Notes: generated by a model from the letters alone, not told the origin. A stretch of DNA of 64,000 nucleotides from MKSF01 sp037190225 (GCA_037190225.1 JBBCJL010000006.1:1-64000), one strand, 5' to 3'; positions 35,966 through 46,174 are shown, counted from the first letter of the stretch. Program-made: numbers and translations.

Positions 35966-38900
35966 AACTGGAAGTTATAAAATACCTGTATTACTACGAA
36001 GTGCCTACCGTCATGTTTTGCCAGGATGAGCGACAAAATAATTTCATTTTCATCCTGATGAACGATGAACCTTATGAGTATATAGGTAAAAAAGTAAGTG
36101 TGGAAGACATTAGCCTTTTCTTAGAGGGAGAACTGGATTTATTGCCTATCTATGAAGATACAGGTACCAATTTCTATTTCGGCAAATTTCACAATAATGA
36201 ATTCAATGCTGAATTATACAGAGGAGAATATGGAGAACACATCCTACCTGCAAAAGGTTTGGTGCTGATCAATCATCAAAGTGAACTGTCTGCCAACTTA
36301 AAGAAAGAAATCCTGAACAAGTTAATGTCCGGCTCTTCCCAATCCAAAATCGGGTCAACAGAAAGAACTACACAAAATCGTGTCGTTGATCTATTCCGGA
36401 ATGAATTAGGATATAGGCACTTAGGAAATTGGCAGGATCGTGAAGAAAACAGTCAATTGGAAGAACGTGTTTTGAGAGATTGGTTACTCAACAAGAAAAA
36501 GTTGGATCCTGTTTTGGTGGACAATGCTATACGGAAATTCAGCAATGCTGTTTATGACCAGAGTAAGAGTATGTATGATGTCAATAAGGAAGTATATACC
36601 TTACTGCGATACGGTGTTAATGTAAAAGCGGAAGCGGGTAAAAACAGTGAGGATGTGTACCTTATTGATTGGGAAAATCCTTATGAAAATGATTTTGCCA
36701 TAGCAGAAGAGGTTACTATAAAAGGCATTCATAAAAAAAGACCGGATATTGTCTTATACATCAATGGTATAGCCATTGGCGTGCTGGAACTAAAACGAAG
36801 CACCGTTTCTATTTCCGAAGGTATCCGTCAAAACCTGGATAACCAACGCCACATATTCATTAAGCCATTCTTCAGTACAGTACAGTTTATTATGGCGGGC
36901 AATGACTGGGAAGGTTTGCGTTACGGAGCCATTGACCCGGATACCAACAAAGAGAAATACTACCTGAAATGGAAAGAAGTAGAGGAAGAAAAGGACAAAG
37001 CTTATCCTTACCTCTTAGAAATCACGGAAGAAATCAGAAAAAAAGCAGATAAGTACACTTATCTGCTGGATAGGAATATCATTCAGCTACTAAACAAAGA
37101 ACGTTTAATAGAAATGATGCATGACTTCATTGTATATGATCGTGGTATCAAAAAACTTTGCCGTCCCAATCAATATTTCGGTATCAAATCCGCACAGGAC
37201 TTTATCGAAAGAAAAGAAGGTGGTATCATTTGGCATACCCAAGGTAGTGGTAAGAGTTTAACAATGGTATGGCTCACCAAATGGATAAGAGAATATAATC
37301 CCAATGCCCGTGTCCTTATCATTACAGACCGTGAGGAACTGGATGAACAAATAGAAAAAGTGTACAATGGTGTTCAGGAGAACATATACAGGACAAAAAG
37401 TGGTAAAGACCTGTTACATACGTTGAACAATACATCCCCTTGGTTAATCTGTTCCCTTATCCATAAATTCGGCGGAAAAGAAGAAACCGATGACAATGAT
37501 ATTGCGGCTTATGTGGCGGATTTAAAAAACAATATTCCAAGTGATTACCAGCCCAAAGGAGATATCTATGTATTCGTAGATGAATGTCACAGAACACAAT
37601 CCGGCAAATTGCACGATGCTATGAAGCATTTTGTGCCTGATGCTTTATTTATTGGTTTTACTGGAACTCCACTACTTAAAACAGATAAGCAAACCAGCTT
37701 GGAAGTTTTTGGCCGTTATATACATAGCTATAAGTTTGATGAAGCAGTATCGGATAAAGTAGTTCTGGATTTACGGTATGAAGCCAGGGATGTAGATCAA
37801 AAAATAGGTTCTCCTGATAGAATAGATGAATGGTTTGAGCTAAAGACTAAAGGATTAACGGAATTTGCACAAGCTGAACTTAAACAACGTTGGGGAACCA
37901 TCAAAAAAATCTACAGCAGCAAATCCCGGTTAGAAAAAATCGTTATGGATATTATGCTCGATATGGAGCGTAAAGAACGATTGCAGAATGGACGAGGAAA
38001 TGCCATATTGGTTTCAGACAGTATATACAATGCCTGTCGTTATTATGAACTTTTCCAACAGGCAGGATTGAAAAACTGTGCTATCATTACATCATTTGTG
38101 CCCAATCACAACGATATTAAAGGAGAAGACAGCGGAGAAGGATATACAGAGAAATTGCAACGATACGAAATCTATCGAAAAATGCTGGCAAATTACTTCA
38201 ATGAAGATCCTGACGTAGCCATCAAGAAAGTAGACCAATTTGAAACGGAAGTTAAAAACAAATTTATTAACGAACCGGCTCAAATGAAGTTGCTGATAGT
38301 GGTCAATAAATTGCTGACAGGTTTTGATGCTCCTCCCGCTACCTTTTTATACATAGACAAAAAACTGAGAGACCACGGATTATTTCAGGCAGTATGTAGA
38401 GTAAACCGTTTAGACGGTGATGATAAAGATTATGGTTATATCATTGACTATATGGATTTGTTCAAAAGCCTGGAAAAAGCATTTAACGATTACACCTCCG
38501 AAGCATTCAGCGGTTATGAAAAGTCAGATATTGACGGTTTATTGAAAAACCGTTTACAAAAAGGTAAAGAGCGTTTAGATGAAGCTCTGGAAACCATAAA
38601 GGCATTGATTGAGCCCGTAGAACCACCAAAAGGATCTATAGAATACATTCGTTACTTCTGCGGAGAAAACACTGAAAACCCGGATGAGTTAAAAGATACC
38701 GAACCCAGAAGAACAAGATTGTACAAGTACACCATCACCCTTTTAAGAGCATACGCCAATATTGCGGATGAAATGAAAGAAGCCGGGTACACAGAGAAAG
38801 AAACAGCAGAAATAAAAGCCGATTGCAGGCATTTTGAAAACCTGAGAAAAGAAGTTCAGATTGCAAGCGGCGATTATATTGATTTAAAGCAATACGAACC

Positions 38901-39501
38901 TGCTATGCGTCATTTGATAGACAGTTATATCGATGCCGAAGCAAGTAGAACGTTAGCCAATTTTGATGATCTAAGTTTAGTAGAGCTATTGATTACTAAA
39001 GGTAAAAATGCTATTCACGATTTACCCGACAATATCAAAAATGATCCGGAGACCATGGCTGAAACCATTGAAAATAATTTAAGAAAAGTAATCATTGAAG
39101 AAAGCCCAACCAATCCAATGTATTATGACAAAATGAGTGTGCTGTTAGATGAACTTATCAAAAGAAGAAAAGAACAATCATTGGAATATGAAAAATACTT
39201 GCAACAAATTATAGATCTTTCTTCTAAAGTCAGAAAACCAAGTACTAATACAGAATATCCTAAAACTATAATTTCTCAGGCACAACGTGCCTTATATGAT
39301 AATGTGGGTAAGAATGAAGCATTGGCTTTGGCCTTAGATACTTGCATCATCAATACGAAAAAAGACGGATGGAGAGATAATATATTCAAATCTAAATCTG
39401 TCAGAATAGCAATAAACGATGTATTAAAAAAATACGATATTACGGAAGAAACAGAAATTCATCGGATTTTTGATTTGGTTAAAAACCAACGTGAATATTA
39501 A
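35962..39501 (+). CDS. hsdR: Type I restriction endonuclease/translocase subunit
   Basis: HsdR provides ATP-driven DNA translocation and cleavage when the complex meets unmethylated target. The 1179-residue protein has an N-terminal extension (about 1-125), then the PD-(D/E)xK nuclease with RPDIVLYINGIAIGVLELKR (about 260-280). The SF2 helicase core follows, with Walker A QGSGKS (427-432), DECH box (540-543), GFTGTPLL (about 564-571) and the second RecA-like domain (NKLLTGFDAPPATFLYIDK, LFQAVCRVNRLDGD). The last 300 residues are helical and bind HsdM in known complexes. It shares 1 base with the next gene (TAATG). Confidence 0.94.
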   Translation: MKLEVIKYLYYYEVPTVMFCQDERQNNFIFILMNDEPYEYIGKKVSVEDISLFLEGELDLLPIYEDTGTNFYFGKFHNNEFNAELYRGEYGEHILPAKGLVLINHQSELSANLKKEILNKLMSGSSQSKIGSTERTTQNRVVDLFRNELGYRHLGNWQDREENSQLEERVLRDWLLNKKKLDPVLVDNAIRKFSNAVYDQSKSMYDVNKEVYTLLRYGVNVKAEAGKNSEDVYLIDWENPYENDFAIAEEVTIKGIHKKRPDIVLYINGIAIGVLELKRSTVSISEGIRQNLDNQRHIFIKPFFSTVQFIMAGNDWEGLRYGAIDPDTNKEKYYLKWKEVEEEKDKAYPYLLEITEEIRKKADKYTYLLDRNIIQLLNKERLIEMMHDFIVYDRGIKKLCRPNQYFGIKSAQDFIERKEGGIIWHTQGSGKSLTMVWLTKWIREYNPNARVLIITDREELDEQIEKVYNGVQENIYRTKSGKDLLHTLNNTSPWLICSLIHKFGGKEETDDNDIAAYVADLKNNIPSDYQPKGDIYVFVDECHRTQSGKLHDAMKHFVPDALFIGFTGTPLLKTDKQTSLEVFGRYIHSYKFDEAVSDKVVLDLRYEARDVDQKIGSPDRIDEWFELKTKGLTEFAQAELKQRWGTIKKIYSSKSRLEKIVMDIMLDMERKERLQNGRGNAILVSDSIYNACRYYELFQQAGLKNCAIITSFVPNHNDIKGEDSGEGYTEKLQRYEIYRKMLANYFNEDPDVAIKKVDQFETEVKNKFINEPAQMKLLIVVNKLLTGFDAPPATFLYIDKKLRDHGLFQAVCRVNRLDGDDKDYGYIIDYMDLFKSLEKAFNDYTSEAFSGYEKSDIDGLLKNRLQKGKERLDEALETIKALIEPVEPPKGSIEYIRYFCGENTENPDELKDTEPRRTRLYKYTITLLRAYANIADEMKEAGYTEKETAEIKADCRHFENLRKEVQIASGDYIDLKQYEPAMRHLIDSYIDAEASRTLANFDDLSLVELLITKGKNAIHDLPDNIKNDPETMAETIENNLRKVIIEESPTNPMYYDKMSVLLDELIKRRKEQSLEYEKYLQQIIDLSSKVRKPSTNTEYPKTIISQAQRALYDNVGKNEALALALDTCIINTKKDGWRDNIFKSKSVRIAINDVLKKYDITEETEIHRIFDLVKNQREY

Positions 39502-40223
39502 TGATGGTACAACAGTTAGAAATAGGAGCAATTTGCATTGATGTTATTAAAAAAGACATTAAAAATATCCATTTGGCGGTATATCCACCAACAGGAAGAG
39601 TGCGGATTGCGGTACCCTTGAATACGGACGAAGAAGCAATAAGACTATTTGCCATTTCAAAATTAAGTTGGATCAAAAGGCACCAAAGAAACTTTGAAAA
39701 CCAGGAACGTATTCCGACAAGAGAATACAAGCAACGAGAAAGCCATTATTTTCAAGGCAAACGGTATTTGCTGAATATTATTGACTCTGAAGGTACTCCA
39801 AAAGTAGTCATCCAATCCAAAAAACACATTGACTTGTATATAAGTCCAAATGCCACTGTTGAGAAGAAGCATAAAGTTATTACAAACTGGTATCGAAAAG
39901 AATTGAAAAAACTGATACCGGACATTATCACCAAATGGGAAAAAATATTAAAAGTTGAGGTAAACAGTTGGCAAATAAAGCAGATGAAAACCAAATGGGG
40001 TTCCTGTAATATCGAGGAGAGAAAAGTGTGGGTAAACCTTGAGCTTGCAAAAAAACCTGTAAGCTGTTTGGAATACATCGTAGTTCATGAAATGATACAT
40101 CTATTAGAAAGACATCATAATGAACGTTTTTTATATTATATGGACACATTCCTACCTAACTGGAAGCAAACAAAAATTGAATTAAACAATTTGCCTGTAA
40201 GTCATGCGGATTGGGATTATTAG
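39501..40223 (+). CDS. YgjP-like (SprT-type) zinc metallopeptidase
   Basis: The 240-residue protein is of the YgjP/DUF45 family. The zinc site is HEMIH with Glu197 (His196, His200) and a third His at about 206 in ERHHNERF. KMKTKWGSCN and the upstream VRIAVPLNTDEEAIRLFAISKL are also family blocks. Members are often found as the last gene of type I restriction operons, where the role is unproven; proteolytic control of HsdR is a common suggestion. The start codon overlaps the hsdR stop, so it is part of the operon. Confidence 0.85.
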   Translation: MMVQQLEIGAICIDVIKKDIKNIHLAVYPPTGRVRIAVPLNTDEEAIRLFAISKLSWIKRHQRNFENQERIPTREYKQRESHYFQGKRYLLNIIDSEGTPKVVIQSKKHIDLYISPNATVEKKHKVITNWYRKELKKLIPDIITKWEKILKVEVNSWQIKQMKTKWGSCNIEERKVWVNLELAKKPVSCLEYIVVHEMIHLLERHHNERFLYYMDTFLPNWKQTKIELNNLPVSHADWDY

Positions 40224-40282
40224 AAATATAGAAGGACTGTAACAATAAAGAAATCACTAAACTAATACCATAAAACTTATCA

Positions 40283-43200
40283 ATGAATGATTTTTTAAAC
40301 GATAATATTTTTGATATCAATTGTGATTTATTGGTTATTCCAATTTCAACCGCCGGTACCATTTCTAATTCTTTTAGAAGTGGTTTAGAGGAATTGGATG
40401 TTCCAACAAATCTCTGGGAATATAAGAATTATGAATTAGGTGATCTTAATATCTTACCAGAAAGGTCAAAGAACAAATATATAGCTTTCGCTTGTACAGT
40501 AAATGAATATGATAGTGCTTATTACGCAATCAGATTGATAGGGAAAAGACTTGCAGAGAAAGTAAAGGAATTAAACGACATTAGAGAAATAGCCAGTCCA
40601 ATATTAGGTACAGGAGCCGGTAAACTTCAGCCGCATTTAAGTCTTAATATTATGCGTTCTGCATTCTATGAAAACAAAAATATAGAAGGTATTCGGCTAA
40701 CTTTTTCTAGTTTAGATAAGCAAATATATTCTTCTCTAAAGAATCATTTTTTTGATATTGATACGCCAAGTGGCCAGATGGTAATCGAAGCTGAACTTTC
40801 AGCGATTGTTGAAAATGAAATTGTTCAAAATATACAATACGAAAAGAACTTTTATTTTGAGTTGGCTGTAAAAAAGTTTCACGAGTTCATTGATTTTGAT
40901 TCCGAATCGAGAAACTTTTATGAAGATTTATTCGAGAGATTTAAGTTTTCGAAACAGACATTCCAAGAATTTTTTAAGTCTGAGTTATCAGAAAAGCAAC
41001 TTGAATTCACAACGCTTTGTGGAGAATTGATTGCTTATATTGACTACCATGCTTACCATAAAAACATCTGGAACAAGTATAGGGATAAACGTGTATTAGC
41101 GCACTCAGCCGTTCGTCAAACAAATTGGTTCTTAAATCTAATCAGATTTAAAATTACTGGAGATCTTAATGCTCTGAGTCCCAATATCAGAGCGGCACTG
41201 CTGTATTTAAAATTTCCAAAAGATCACCTTACGATGCTTTCTGAAAATCACAGGAAGAAAGTATGGGAAAGTCTTTTTCCATATGATAATGAATATGACG
41301 AAAGGTTTGAAGATATAGTACTGCGCTTTTTTAGGAAGTTAGGTGTAACGTCAGAGAATCCCGATAATTTCAGTGCACTTTGTAGTCGCATTCTGTATTT
41401 ACCGTTTATAAAACCTGTCTGGAATGAAACTCGTTGGAAGACCGTAAGATTTAGCAGAGATAGTCAACGAGCAGATTTATCAAGAATTGGATTCTTGATC
41501 GAGGAATGTCTGAATACCAGAGCAAAAAGTCTTGATTTGGGAAATTGTGGTTTGACCGATTTGAGTGTTGTCCCAGAATTGTTTGAATGTACTCATCTCG
41601 AAGAATTAATACTTAGCAACGAATGGGCAGTATATAAGAACGAAACTTGGGAACGTGAAACGAGCAACAACAAGGGAAAACCCAATAATATTAGTTTCAT
41701 CCCTGAATCTATCAGCCAGTTGTCGGAATTAAGAACCTTGATTTGTGGGGGCGATTGGAATGTGTTTAAAGATGAGAAATGGAATAGGTGGGGTATCTCA
41801 ACACTGGCTCCTATTACGAAATTGAAAAAACTGAAACATCTAAACATTAGTAACAATCAATTAACCAGTCTTATAGGACTCAATAAGTTAACTTCTTTAC
41901 AATTTGCCCATTTAAACAATAACGATATTTCAAGAGTTGAGCCTTTAACCGACTTGCTTAATCTGAAAGAATTAAATCTTAGTAACAATAAAATAAGCAA
42001 AGTAGATTTTTTGAGTCCACTTCACAATATTCAAACGCTGGATTTACATCATAACGATATCGGAGACCTTAGACCTGTTAGGAATATTATAGAAAGAATT
42101 GGAATAAGCAATGATAAGTGGGAAGTCAATACGTTAAACATTGCTAATAACCCTCTTGAATATCCTTCAATGAATTTTGTTGACATAGGAACAGAGGCTG
42201 TTATTGGCTCATTTGACGATATTAAAAAAAGAGGACAATACAAGAACAAAGACATCAAAGTCATCCTTGTAGGCAATAGCGAGGTTGGGAAATCCACCTT
42301 ATTAAAGTATCTGAATCAGGAAATCGGACTTGATGAGGAGCATCTACCTACGCTATGGATGGATGAGAAGACAATTACAAGTAAACATACAATCGCGGGC
42401 ATAGATGAAAAATGTGTACTCCGTGTTTTTGACTTTGGAGGTCATGACTATTATCATGATACACATCAATTGTTTTATGATAATAATACGCTTTACCTTC
42501 TGTTATGGGATAAGAAAACTAATAAATTAGATTCGAGAACGACACACCAGAGGACAAAAGATGGTAGCGAGGTGGAAATTGAAACGCAAGATTATCCATT
42601 GAGATACTGGTTGGACTCTATAAAATTTCATACGAAGGGAATTAAAGCCGATAATTTTGCTTTTGATGTCGAAGACAAAGCAGATGAAGACGATAACGTC
42701 CAACTACTGGTAATTCAAAATAAAGTAGCGGATTCTTCGGAAATTGAATTCTTGGAAATTGCCAAAATCAGAGAGCAATATCCATTCATATTTGATATTA
42801 TAAATGTGTCGATTAAACCGAAAAGGAATTTAGATCATTTTGATAATCTGTTCCGGGAAATGCTATATAAGATGGATATCATTGGCACAAGATTACCAAA
42901 GACATATGAACCAATAAAAGAAAAACTCTCAGCATATGATGGAAAACCGATCTTATCCTTAGAGGAATTTCTTACCTATTGTAATGGTATTCTCAATGAT
43001 GAGGATAACCCTTTTGACGAAGCTGAATGTAGACGGTTGGTAGGCTATCTGAAAAGGGTCGGTATGCTATTGTACACCGGCGAACTGAAGAACGAAAAAA
43101 TATACATTGATAAAAGCTGGGTAACAGGAAATATATACAAGGTGTTGGAAAATCTCGTCCAAAAAAAGGGAGAATTTGACAGAGATTACGTTGTAACAGT

Positions 43201-44389
43201 TCTAGGTAAAGATGATAGCAATGTGGATGACCTATTAGCGATGATGCAGGAATTTAAAATGATTTTCAAGCATCCAGGGTCTGATAAGTTCATAGCCCCT
43301 CTTTATCTTCCAAAAAGTCCCGATGATAAAGTAAATTTATTTTTGAACAATAAACAGATTCCTTATCGAAGGTTTGAGTACGAGGGGTTTATCCACAAAA
43401 ACGTTATCCTCGATATTTTCCAGCATTTCGGCACACTTTTTCTGTTAAATACAAACCATGGTCTTTTCTATTATTGGAAAGATGCTCTTGTGATTAAAAA
43501 TCCAAACACAGATGAGATAGCTATGATAAAATTCAGCCTTGGCAATAAAGAAGGGGATGCTTGTATCGATATCTACGATTTAACAAAAACTACCAAGAAT
43601 AAGCCTCTATTTATAAATCAGGTACGTCAATATATTTTAGAAGTCAATAAAGGATATGAGCTGGAAGAAATGGTAACTTTGAATGGTGAAGATTTTATTT
43701 CTACTCGGGTACTTAAAGAAAATGCAACTGTAGGTAAACATATCTTTTCAGAGAAGAAATTCAAAGACTTTAAAGACCCTAAAAAAGAGAAGAAATATTT
43801 TAATTTAAAAGAGTATATGGAATTTATTGACAATCCAATCAAGAAAAAGAGTGTAGTCATCTCATATTCAAAATATGACTTAGCTCAAGTACATATCTTT
43901 GAACGGTATTTGCGACCATTAGTAGATTGGGGATTAATCGAAGAACCTTGGTGCTGTGAAAATCTAATTACAGGTGATCCATGGGATGAACGTATTCGAG
44001 AACGATTCAATCAGGCAGATATTGTCTTTTTTATGGTAAGTCCTAATCTCTTCAGTACACAATATGTCATTGAAAACGAGATTAAAGATGCCATCGAAAG
44101 GTACGACAGTGATAATTCTTCTGTAAAAATCGTTCCAATCATTTTAGAATATTATGAATGGGGAAGAAAAGGTGCTATAAACCTACAGCGATTCTCCGCT
44201 ATGCCTTTCAAAGGAAAACCTATCAGTGGCTTTAAAAATCAAAATCTTGCCTGGCATACCATAACTCAAGCTGTAAAAGTTATGATTGAACATGATATTT
44301 CTCCAGAAAAAAGTGGTGCTCCGAATAGAGAGATACAAGAAATATATGAAAGACAAGTAGCAGGTAAATTGGATGATAATTCTATCTAA
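40283..44389 (+). CDS. Macro-like / LRR / Roc-COR GTPase / TIR multidomain protein (predicted defence protein)
   Basis: In this 1368-residue protein residues 1-150 resemble a macro (ADP-ribose-binding) domain: CDLLVIPISTAG at the start and SPILGTGAGKL with LGTGAGK at 108-114. Residues 150-410 are helical with no named family; R267-x6-H274 (RDKRVLAH) recalls a HEPN-type motif. About 415-640 are leucine-rich repeats, including Trp-containing spacer units (NEWAVYKNETW, GDWNVFKDEKW). A Roc GTPase follows with P-loop GNSEVGKST (664-672), DFGG (717-720) and a degenerate G4 (QNKVAD), then a COR-like region (about 860-1180). A TIR domain ends the protein (about 1187-1340, SVVISYSKYDLAQ, SPNLFSTQYVIENE) with candidate catalytic Glu1266. 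TIR domains of this kind cleave NAD. The gene lies 59 bases after the restriction operon, same strand. Confidence 0.85.
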   Translation: MNDFLNDNIFDINCDLLVIPISTAGTISNSFRSGLEELDVPTNLWEYKNYELGDLNILPERSKNKYIAFACTVNEYDSAYYAIRLIGKRLAEKVKELNDIREIASPILGTGAGKLQPHLSLNIMRSAFYENKNIEGIRLTFSSLDKQIYSSLKNHFFDIDTPSGQMVIEAELSAIVENEIVQNIQYEKNFYFELAVKKFHEFIDFDSESRNFYEDLFERFKFSKQTFQEFFKSELSEKQLEFTTLCGELIAYIDYHAYHKNIWNKYRDKRVLAHSAVRQTNWFLNLIRFKITGDLNALSPNIRAALLYLKFPKDHLTMLSENHRKKVWESLFPYDNEYDERFEDIVLRFFRKLGVTSENPDNFSALCSRILYLPFIKPVWNETRWKTVRFSRDSQRADLSRIGFLIEECLNTRAKSLDLGNCGLTDLSVVPELFECTHLEELILSNEWAVYKNETWERETSNNKGKPNNISFIPESISQLSELRTLICGGDWNVFKDEKWNRWGISTLAPITKLKKLKHLNISNNQLTSLIGLNKLTSLQFAHLNNNDISRVEPLTDLLNLKELNLSNNKISKVDFLSPLHNIQTLDLHHNDIGDLRPVRNIIERIGISNDKWEVNTLNIANNPLEYPSMNFVDIGTEAVIGSFDDIKKRGQYKNKDIKVILVGNSEVGKSTLLKYLNQEIGLDEEHLPTLWMDEKTITSKHTIAGIDEKCVLRVFDFGGHDYYHDTHQLFYDNNTLYLLLWDKKTNKLDSRTTHQRTKDGSEVEIETQDYPLRYWLDSIKFHTKGIKADNFAFDVEDKADEDDNVQLLVIQNKVADSSEIEFLEIAKIREQYPFIFDIINVSIKPKRNLDHFDNLFREMLYKMDIIGTRLPKTYEPIKEKLSAYDGKPILSLEEFLTYCNGILNDEDNPFDEAECRRLVGYLKRVGMLLYTGELKNEKIYIDKSWVTGNIYKVLENLVQKKGEFDRDYVVTVLGKDDSNVDDLLAMMQEFKMIFKHPGSDKFIAPLYLPKSPDDKVNLFLNNKQIPYRRFEYEGFIHKNVILDIFQHFGTLFLLNTNHGLFYYWKDALVIKNPNTDEIAMIKFSLGNKEGDACIDIYDLTKTTKNKPLFINQVRQYILEVNKGYELEEMVTLNGEDFISTRVLKENATVGKHIFSEKKFKDFKDPKKEKKYFNLKEYMEFIDNPIKKKSVVISYSKYDLAQVHIFERYLRPLVDWGLIEEPWCCENLITGDPWDERIRERFNQADIVFFMVSPNLFSTQYVIENEIKDAIERYDSDNSSVKIVPIILEYYEWGRKGAINLQRFSAMPFKGKPISGFKNQNLAWHTITQAVKVMIEHDISPEKSGAPNREIQEIYERQVAGKLDDNSI

Positions 44390-44467
44390 ACTAATTCATC
44401 TAAACACAGAATATTTTTTAAGCAGTGTCTCATGGTGATAAAGTATAAAGATTTCTAGACTCGAAGC

Positions 44468-45883
44468 TTATCTTGTTTCCGAGTTACTAAATCTTCCATT
44501 CTCATACACAAGGTCACGTAGGAAAAGACTTTGAATAAAACTATGCTTTTGCGCAAAAGACGCTATCTTATAAATATCCTTGCATGTCTTTACTTGGGAT
44601 AGTAAAGAATGTAATTGAATCCATCTTTCCGATTCCTTAATAGATTTTTGTCTGTTCGATATAATAATTTCCTTTTCTTCAGCCAGTCTATTATAAAGCC
44701 TGCTATAGGTTGCTCCGTCAATCTCTTTGCCCAATAATAATTCTTCTAATGAAATCTGTTTCTTTTCTATTGCTGACACCAACCTGTTTCTTGATGCAAT
44801 TATCTCGTTTTGATCTTCTACTGTCTTACGAAGTAATGACTCCGCTTTGATGGTGATCACATTTAGTTGCAGCTCTGTGAACTTAAATGTATCTAATAAG
44901 GTTTCAAATTGAATATGAAGCTTATCTGCATTGTAATTAGCTCCGGTATGTTTAATACAACGATAATAAGGATAGGATTTATTCCTTCCCTTTGAAAGCC
45001 CTGCTGTCATATTCCTACCACACCAGCATTTCAATAGACCCCTTAATGGCAATAGATCTTTGGGTTGTGATTTAGACATCTTTGTTTTGGATTTTTTCTT
45101 CACCTGCCAATAATCAGATTCCTTGATGATTGGCTGATGAATACCTTTTACGTATCTCTCTTGTTCTTTACTAGTTGCAGGGATTTTAATCATGCCAGCA
45201 TAGGTCGGATTGTTCAAAACATTCTGAATAGCGCTGTTGCCGGTCCTGTCAAATCCCTGTTTTTGTGCAATTTGACGAATGATCAGGATAGATGCTCCGG
45301 CCAAGTAATTGCGGTATATACCACGTATAATTTCTGCTTTATTCTCGTCTATAAGCAACACTGTCTTGTTATTCCTGTCCTTTGCATTGATATATCCAAA
45401 AGGAGGTTTACCTATATACTGACCGGAAAGCCGTGCATAATGGATGTTGTCTCTGGTCCTTTTCCTTATTTGCAACAACTCCTGATTAGCCAGTAAATAA
45501 GCAAAGGCTCTTCTTGTAAATACAGAAGGATCATTAACATCAATATCTACAGCTTCATCAACAGCCAGAACTTTAAGTTTGAATTGTTGTTCCAGCATCT
45601 TGATCTTATAGAAAGCCTCTGAAAAATCCCGACTAAAGCGGTCATGGCTGGCAATAATAAGATAGGATACCTTGGGATGATGTCTTTTTATGAAAAGCTC
45701 CAGGGCTTTGTAGTCCGGACGGTCAAAAGTATCACTTCTTTCTCCATTGTCGGTAAAAATAGCCAGGAGCTCAAGGTCATTCCTGTGACAGTAGCTCTGT
45801 ATAGATGCTTCCTGAGACTCCAACGAATATTTAGACTGGTCTCTTGCGCTTATTCTCCTGTACCCAATCGCAGAGTTTTTCAT
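44468..45883 (-). CDS. Large serine recombinase
   Basis: The 471-residue site-specific recombinase has an N-terminal resolvase domain with catalytic Ser12 (GYRRISARDQ) and SHDRFSRD. A Recombinase domain follows (about 160-270, LSGQYIGKPPFGYI, NNPTYAGMI), then a zinc ribbon (CWCGRNMTAGLSKG to YYRCIKH) and a coiled-coil region (about 330-430). Proteins of this size integrate and excise genomic islands. It is the only integrase-type gene seen, reads inward from the right edge of the AT-rich segment, and is convergent with the TIR gene (78 bases apart), so it is the likely mobility gene of the defence island. Confidence 0.9.
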   Translation of the reverse strand: MKNSAIGYRRISARDQSKYSLESQEASIQSYCHRNDLELLAIFTDNGERSDTFDRPDYKALELFIKRHHPKVSYLIIASHDRFSRDFSEAFYKIKMLEQQFKLKVLAVDEAVDIDVNDPSVFTRRAFAYLLANQELLQIRKRTRDNIHYARLSGQYIGKPPFGYINAKDRNNKTVLLIDENKAEIIRGIYRNYLAGASILIIRQIAQKQGFDRTGNSAIQNVLNNPTYAGMIKIPATSKEQERYVKGIHQPIIKESDYWQVKKKSKTKMSKSQPKDLLPLRGLLKCWCGRNMTAGLSKGRNKSYPYYRCIKHTGANYNADKLHIQFETLLDTFKFTELQLNVITIKAESLLRKTVEDQNEIIASRNRLVSAIEKKQISLEELLLGKEIDGATYSRLYNRLAEEKEIIISNRQKSIKESERWIQLHSLLSQVKTCKDIYKIASFAQKHSFIQSLFLRDLVYENGRFSNSETR

Positions 45884-46021
45884 TTTTCGACAATGTATAC
45901 AACAATGAAAGATATCAGGTATAAAAATAAGCAGTTGAGATTACGTTAATATCAATTAACCTTCTTTACCGGAAGATATTACATGTACTTAATGTTGAAT
46001 TCAATTTTATGATCCACTTTT

Positions 46022-46174
46022 ATGATTGTAATCAAATGTATAGCACCAATGGAAGACAACGGTCAATCTAACGAACAGGCAAATAATCTTATCAATATAG
46101 ATTATCTGGAAGATGAAGTCTTGGCTCTAATCGCACAAATTATAGTCGATTATTTACTGAAGGCAGAGAAATAA
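46022..46174 (+). CDS. Possible small acidic protein next to the recombinase
   Basis: The 50-codon frame has an alternative ATG at 46049; the C-terminal part is strongly acidic and amphipathic (NLINIDYLEDEVLALIAQII). It is divergent from the serine recombinase and may be part of the island's mobility module, but no family was recognised. Confidence 0.4.
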   Translation: MIVIKCIAPMEDNGQSNEQANNLINIDYLEDEVLALIAQIIVDYLLKAEK

